DNA of 64,000 nucleotides. Source: Schaedlerella glycyrrhizinilytica_A (GTDB lineage: Bacteria > Bacillota > Clostridia > Lachnospirales > Lachnospiraceae). The notes beneath the pieces were generated by a model that saw only the letters and a program-made list of their open reading frames with translations, searched no databases and had not been told where the DNA came from. The stretch lies in NCBI RefSeq assembly GCF_042852765.1, contig NZ_AP031414.1; one strand, given 5' to 3'. The translations under genes were made by a program, and so were the position numbers. Shown here one piece after another: positions 60,142 to 64,000 of this stretch (within the stretch, counting starts at the first letter, position 1; each line of letters begins with the position of its first letter).

Positions 60142-60172
60142 AATATCATCTGATGGAAAGATCGGTCGGATC

Positions 60173-60406
60173 TTACTTGATAATGTATGGATCAAGAGCA
60201 GCGAGAATGCTGTCAAGATCACCGTCAGCATGAATGTTGAGGTCGATCGGCTTGGAAAGATCCAGGCTGAAGATGCCCATGATTGATTTGGCATCGATCA
60301 CATATCTTCCGGATACTAAATCAAAGTCATTGTCATATTTGGTAATTTCATTTACGAATGATTTTACTTTGTCGATTGAGTTTAACGAAATCTGAACAGT
60401 TTTCAT
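60173..60406 (-). CDS. HPr-like protein without the phosphorylatable histidine
   Basis: The 77-aa protein has the HPr fold. The Ser46 site is kept (S41 in DAKSIMGIFSLDLS), but the His15 region is replaced by NSIDKVKSFVNE, with no histidine. It therefore cannot carry phosphate in the PTS, and could act as a Crh-like regulatory target of HPr kinase, partner of CcpA, or in another role. AAGGAGG precedes the ATG. It is monocistronic. Confidence 0.82.
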   Translation of the reverse strand: MKTVQISLNSIDKVKSFVNEITKYDNDFDLVSGRYVIDAKSIMGIFSLDLSKPIDLNIHADGDLDSILAALDPYIIK

Positions 60407-60528
60407 TACGGTAGTCCTCCTTGTTCTTTGTCAGTCAGGGGCTTTTTGCACCCTATGTTTATTCTACGAAATCAGTTCGTAAAAGTCAAGGAAGAGACTG
60501 GAAAAAATATAAAAGGAGAGTTACAAAA

Positions 60529-61824
60529 ATGAAAAAAGTTGCACTGCATAATCTTGGATGCAAGGTAAACGCATACGAGACCGAAGCCATGCAGGAAATG
60601 CTGGAGGGCGCGGGGTACGAGATCGTGCCGTTTCAGGAGGGCGCAGATATCTATATCATCAATACCTGCACCGTGACAAATATCGCAGACCGCAAATCAA
60701 GACAGATGCTGCACCGCGCCCGGAAGATGAATCCGGAGGCGGTCGTTGTGGCGGCAGGCTGTTATGTGCAGGCGCAGGAAGCAAAAGAGGATATCGATCC
60801 ATGTATCGATATCGTGATCGGAAATAACAAGAAACAGGATCTGCTGTCTATTTTGACAGAATATGAGGCGCAGCATTCAGATGTAAAAAAAGAAATGATC
60901 GATATCAATCATACACATGAATATGAGGAGCTGCATCTGACGAAGACCGGAGAACATACGCGGGCATATATCAAAGTGCAGGATGGATGCAACCAGTTTT
61001 GCTCCTACTGCATTATTCCTTATGCGAGAGGGCGGGTGCGCAGCCGCCGTCCGGAGAGCGTAGTGGAGGAAGTGCGTCATCTTGCGGCAAATGGATATCG
61101 CGAAGTCGTACTGACCGGAATCCACCTGAGTTCTTACGGGATCGATCTCGACGAGGAGATCGGGCTTTTGGAACTGATCCGCGCGGTGCATGCTGTTGAG
61201 GGGATCGAACGGATCCGCCTTGGTTCACTGGAGCCACGTATCATCACTGAAGAATTTGCACGCAATTTGTCTGAGCTGCCGAAAGTATGTCCGCATTTTC
61301 ATCTGTCCCTGCAAAGCGGATGCGATGAGACATTGAAGCGGATGAACCGTCGTTACAACAGCGAAGAATATTATGAAAAATGTACGCTTCTGCGGAAATA
61401 TTTTCAGGATCCGGCGCTGACGACGGATGTGATCGTCGGATTCCCGGGAGAGACGGAAGAGGAATTCGAAGCGTCACGGGCATTTGTGGAGCGAGTGAGT
61501 TTTTATGAGACACATATATTCAAATATTCCCGCAGGGAGGGGACCCGCGCCGCTGTGATGAAAGATCAGGTTCCGGAGCAGATCAAAGCGAAACGCAGCG
61601 CAGTGCTGATCGGTCTCGGACATGAAAAACAGAATGAATATGAACGGAAATATACAGGGAGAGAAGTGGAAGTTCTCATAGAAGAGACCGCGGAAATCGG
61701 TGGAAAAGAAGTCTGGATCGGACACACGAAAGAATATATCAAAGTGGCGGTTTCCTCGGAAGAGAACCTGCAGAACCGGATCGTAAAAGGCACGGTAGGC
61801 AAGGATTTACAAATTATTCATTGA
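60529..61824 (+). CDS. mtaB: tRNA t6A37 methylthiotransferase
   Basis: The 431-aa radical-SAM enzyme converts t6A37 to ms2t6A37 in tRNA. It has the N-terminal MTTase domain (LHNLGCKVNAYE...NTCTVTNIADRKSRQ), the radical-SAM cluster CNQFCSYCIIPYARGR and a C-terminal TRAM domain. The AYE and TRKSRQ motifs separate MtaB from MiaB. ATG 60529 has AAAGGAG 10 nt upstream. Confidence 0.95.
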   Translation: MKKVALHNLGCKVNAYETEAMQEMLEGAGYEIVPFQEGADIYIINTCTVTNIADRKSRQMLHRARKMNPEAVVVAAGCYVQAQEAKEDIDPCIDIVIGNNKKQDLLSILTEYEAQHSDVKKEMIDINHTHEYEELHLTKTGEHTRAYIKVQDGCNQFCSYCIIPYARGRVRSRRPESVVEEVRHLAANGYREVVLTGIHLSSYGIDLDEEIGLLELIRAVHAVEGIERIRLGSLEPRIITEEFARNLSELPKVCPHFHLSLQSGCDETLKRMNRRYNSEEYYEKCTLLRKYFQDPALTTDVIVGFPGETEEEFEASRAFVERVSFYETHIFKYSRREGTRAAVMKDQVPEQIKAKRSAVLIGLGHEKQNEYERKYTGREVEVLIEETAEIGGKEVWIGHTKEYIKVAVSSEENLQNRIVKGTVGKDLQIIH

Positions 61825-61849
61825 ATTTTAAATCGCTTTATATTAGAAT
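61821..61849 (+). promoter_or_regulatory. Promoter of the ireB-ruvX operon
   Basis: TTGAAT, a 17-nt spacer and TAGAAT are seen; the -35 overlaps the mtaB stop codon. Confidence 0.75.
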
Positions 61850-61909
61850 AAAGTGTAGTGATTTTATAGAGATTGACGCAAGAAATGAAAGGAAAACGGA
61901 GGGAAAAGC

Positions 61910-62173
61910 ATGAGTGATTTAAGCAATACACAGTTCTTCCAGGTTGAACCGGGACCGCAGATTTCCGCGAAAGATATTCTGGAGATCGTGTTCAAGGCAC
62001 TGAAAGAAAAAGGATACAATCCGGTCAATCAGATCGTCGGATATATCATGTCCGGAGATCCGACTTATATTACAAGTTACAACGGCGCGCGCAGTCTTGT
62101 GATGAAAGTAGAGCGCGATGAATTGGTAGAAGAATTGCTGAAAGCGTATATTCAGCATAATTCATGGGAATGA
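61910..62173 (+). CDS. ireB: IreB family regulatory phosphoprotein
   Basis: The 87-aa cytoplasmic protein (old DUF965) shows the family core YNPVNQIVGYIMSGDPTYIT and the end AYIQHNSWE. In enterococci it is phosphorylated on threonines by the PASTA kinase IreK and affects cephalosporin resistance. It starts a conserved Firmicute cluster with ruvX and DUF1292. Confidence 0.95.
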   Translation: MSDLSNTQFFQVEPGPQISAKDILEIVFKALKEKGYNPVNQIVGYIMSGDPTYITSYNGARSLVMKVERDELVEELLKAYIQHNSWE

Positions 62174-62180
62174 TCAGATT

Positions 62181-62597
62181 ATGAGGATCATGGGACTGGA
62201 TTACGGGACAAAGACGGTCGGAGTGGCGATCAGCGATGCTTTGAAGATCACTGCGCAGGGGATCGAGACGATCGAGCGCAAAGAAGAGAACAAGCTGCGC
62301 CGGACTTGCGCCCGTATAGAAGAATTGATAAAAGAATACGACGTGGAGAAGATTGTGCTTGGATTTCCGAAGCACATGAACAATGATATCGGGGAACGTG
62401 CGGAGAAAGCACTGGAATTTGGCGAGATGCTCAAAAGACGGACCGGATTGGAAGTTGTGATGTGGGACGAACGTTTGACGACGGTTGCGGCGGAGCGTAC
62501 GCTGATCGAAAGTAAGGTAAGAAGAGAGAACCGGAAGCAGTATATCGATAAGATCGCGGCGGTTTTTATTCTTCAGGGGTATCTGGATTCACTATAA
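62181..62597 (+). CDS. ruvX: Putative pre-16S rRNA nuclease (YqgF/RuvX)
   Basis: The 138-aa RNase H-fold protein has MGLDYGTKTVGVAISD (first Asp), LGFPKHMNNDIG and VVMWDERLTTVAAE. YqgF trims the 5' end of 16S rRNA; a Holliday junction role has also been proposed. It starts 7 bp after ireB with a weak site. Confidence 0.95.
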   Translation: MRIMGLDYGTKTVGVAISDALKITAQGIETIERKEENKLRRTCARIEELIKEYDVEKIVLGFPKHMNNDIGERAEKALEFGEMLKRRTGLEVVMWDERLTTVAAERTLIESKVRRENRKQYIDKIAAVFILQGYLDSL

Positions 62598-62652
62598 ATA
62601 ACAAGGCAAAATAGAGAGCGGCAAGTATAGATGCCGCAAAGGGAGCATATAG

Positions 62653-62913
62653 ATGGAAAAAATCAAATTTACATTTGAAGATGTCGGAGAATCTGTTGAG
62701 TTTTTTGTGCTGGAACAGACGAAGCTCAATGGCTCTGTATACATATTGGTAACAGACTCACAGGAAGACGACGCGGAATGTCTGATTTTAAAAGAGACGG
62801 CGTCGAAAGAAGACGGAGAGAGTATCTACGAGGTCGTAGAGGATGATACCGAACTTCTGGCAGTGTCGAAGCTTTTTGAAGAGTTGCTGGAAGATGTAGA
62901 TATTGAAATGTAA
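62653..62913 (+). CDS. DUF1292 family protein (YrzB-like)
   Basis: The 86-aa very acidic protein matches DUF1292, which regularly follows ireB and ruvX in Firmicutes. The function is unknown. GGGAG precedes the ATG. Confidence 0.9.
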   Translation: MEKIKFTFEDVGESVEFFVLEQTKLNGSVYILVTDSQEDDAECLILKETASKEDGESIYEVVEDDTELLAVSKLFEELLEDVDIEM

Positions 62914-62927
62914 GAACGGAGGTGTAA

Positions 62928-64000
62928 ATGTTTGTGAAAAAACAGAATAACGGAAAGCTTCGGATCATACCGCTGGGAGGTCTGGAGCAAATTGGAATGA
63001 ATATTACTGCCTTTGAGTATGAAGACAGTATTATTGTGGTGGACTGCGGATTGGCATTCCCGGAGGACGACATGTTGGGAATCGATCTGGTGATCCCGGA
63101 TGTGACTTATTTGAAAGATAATATCGACAAGGTGAAAGGATTTGTGATCACTCACGGACATGAGGATCATATCGGCGCGTTGCCGTATGTGCTCAAAGAG
63201 ATCAATCTTCCGATCTATACGACGAAGCTGACGATGGGGATTATTGAGAATAAGCTGAAAGAGCACAATCTGCTGCGCAGTACGAGAAGAAAGGTAGTCC
63301 GTCACGGACAGTCGATCAATCTGGGCAAGTTCCGGATCGAATTTATCAAGACAAACCATAGTATCCAGGATGCGTCTGCACTTGCGATCTATTCCCCGGC
63401 AGGTATTGTTGTGCATACCGGAGACTTTAAGGTGGATTACACGCCGGTGTTTGGGGACGCGATCGATCTGCAGCGTTTTGCGGAGATCGGAAAGAAAGGC
63501 GTGCTGGCATTGATGTCTGACAGCACCAACGCGGAGCGGAAAGGATTTACCCAGTCTGAGCGGACGGTTGGAATCACATTTGATCATATTTTTGCGGAAC
63601 ATCAGAACACGCGTATCATTATCGCTACGTTCGCTTCCAATGTGGACCGTGTGCAGCAGATCATCAACTCTGCCTACAAATATGGAAGAAAAGTAGTCGT
63701 GGAAGGACGGAGCATGGTCAATATCATCTCTACGGCGTCGGAGCTTGGCTATCTGAACGTGCCGGAGCATACGTTGATCGAGATCGATGAGATGAAAAAT
63801 TATCCGCCGGAGAAGATGGTCCTGATCACAACCGGAAGTCAGGGAGAGTCTATGGCAGCGTTGTCGCGCATGGCGGCGGATGTGCACCGAAAAGTGACGA
63901 TCCAGCCGAACGACACGATCATTTTCAGCTCCAACCCGATCCCGGGAAATGAAAAATCCGTTTCCAAGGTGATCAATGAGCTGTCGGCAAAAGGTGCGAA
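62928..64000 (+). CDS. rnj: Ribonuclease J, 5' part (runs off the window)
   Basis: 357 codons of an open gene without stop reach the window edge; the full protein would be about 550 aa. It has the metallo-beta-lactamase/beta-CASP fold of RNase J: start LRIIPLGGLEQIGMN, HxHxDH as THGHEDHIGAL, TGDFKVDY, SDSTNAERKG, and GSQGESMAAL. RNase J is a 5'-3' exonuclease and endonuclease for mRNA decay and rRNA maturation. GGAGGTG precedes the ATG, 14 bp after the DUF1292 gene. Confidence 0.95.
   Translation, partial: MFVKKQNNGKLRIIPLGGLEQIGMNITAFEYEDSIIVVDCGLAFPEDDMLGIDLVIPDVTYLKDNIDKVKGFVITHGHEDHIGALPYVLKEINLPIYTTKLTMGIIENKLKEHNLLRSTRRKVVRHGQSINLGKFRIEFIKTNHSIQDASALAIYSPAGIVVHTGDFKVDYTPVFGDAIDLQRFAEIGKKGVLALMSDSTNAERKGFTQSERTVGITFDHIFAEHQNTRIIIATFASNVDRVQQIINSAYKYGRKVVVEGRSMVNIISTASELGYLNVPEHTLIEIDEMKNYPPEKMVLITTGSQGESMAALSRMAADVHRKVTIQPNDTIIFSSNPIPGNEKSVSKVINELSAKGA

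Overview
The window looks like chromosome from a gut Firmicute of the Lachnospiraceae, most like the Mediterraneibacter / [Ruminococcus] gnavus-torques group. This rests on gene content: a dapA, pyruvate formate-lyase with its activase, rubredoxin, an IreB-RuvX-YrzB-RNase J run, a DUF4317 protein, Lachnospiraceae-type xanthine-dehydrogenase-like subunits and AGGAGG ribosome binding sites. The species is an inference and no rRNA gene is present.

Layout. 1-11.8 kb: dapA, then a cassette of an AraC regulator, a GPH-type sugar symporter and a GH2 glycosidase, flanked on both sides by directly repeated paralogues of a secreted, cell-wall-anchored IdeS/Mac-like (C66) cysteine protease, then a DUF2975/XRE pair. 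11.9-25.8 kb: a tandem array of two small integrative mobilizable elements at the 3' end of tRNA-Trp. Element 1 (about 6.3 kb) has an FtsK/TcpA-like translocase, a MobT/Rep_trans-type relaxase and a tyrosine integrase. Element 2 (about 7.5 kb) has a MobV-like relaxase, a VirD4-like coupling protein, a rolling-circle Rep-like protein, a serine recombinase, Xis and a tyrosine integrase. Neither has a type IV secretion channel, so both would need a helper. Three att copies and an orphan integrase-arm motif suggest the relic of a third element. Both elements are full of intergenic hairpins, including eight in a row in front of the MobV-like gene.

25.9-43.2 kb: three-subunit molybdenum hydroxylase, GNAT, pflB-pflA, rubredoxin, FAD/Rieske oxidoreductase, DUF4317, tyrosine phosphatase, and a MarR-controlled heterodimeric ABC exporter. 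This stretch also carries a 278-bp MITE-like palindromic element, a 46-bp relative of it, and two of the three copies of a 95-bp dispersed structured repeat. 43.4-48.6 kb: a flavin-binding protein and an insertion-sequence pile-up (IS256-family element broken by an IS3-family element, next to an IS1182-family element). 48.6-55 kb: two divergent membrane-linked XRE regulators with tiny partner proteins, a truncated RhuM gene, ogt, GNATs and an alanine/glycine:cation symporter. 55.2-64 kb: housekeeping genes moaC, prmA, rsmE, nifS-thiI (tRNA thiolation), an HPr-like protein without the phosphorylatable histidine, mtaB, ireB, ruvX, a DUF1292 gene and the start of RNase J.

The most interesting signals are the duplicated IdeS-like surface proteases around a carbohydrate cassette, the hairpin array of element 2, and the 95-bp repeat that always follows a terminator T-tract.
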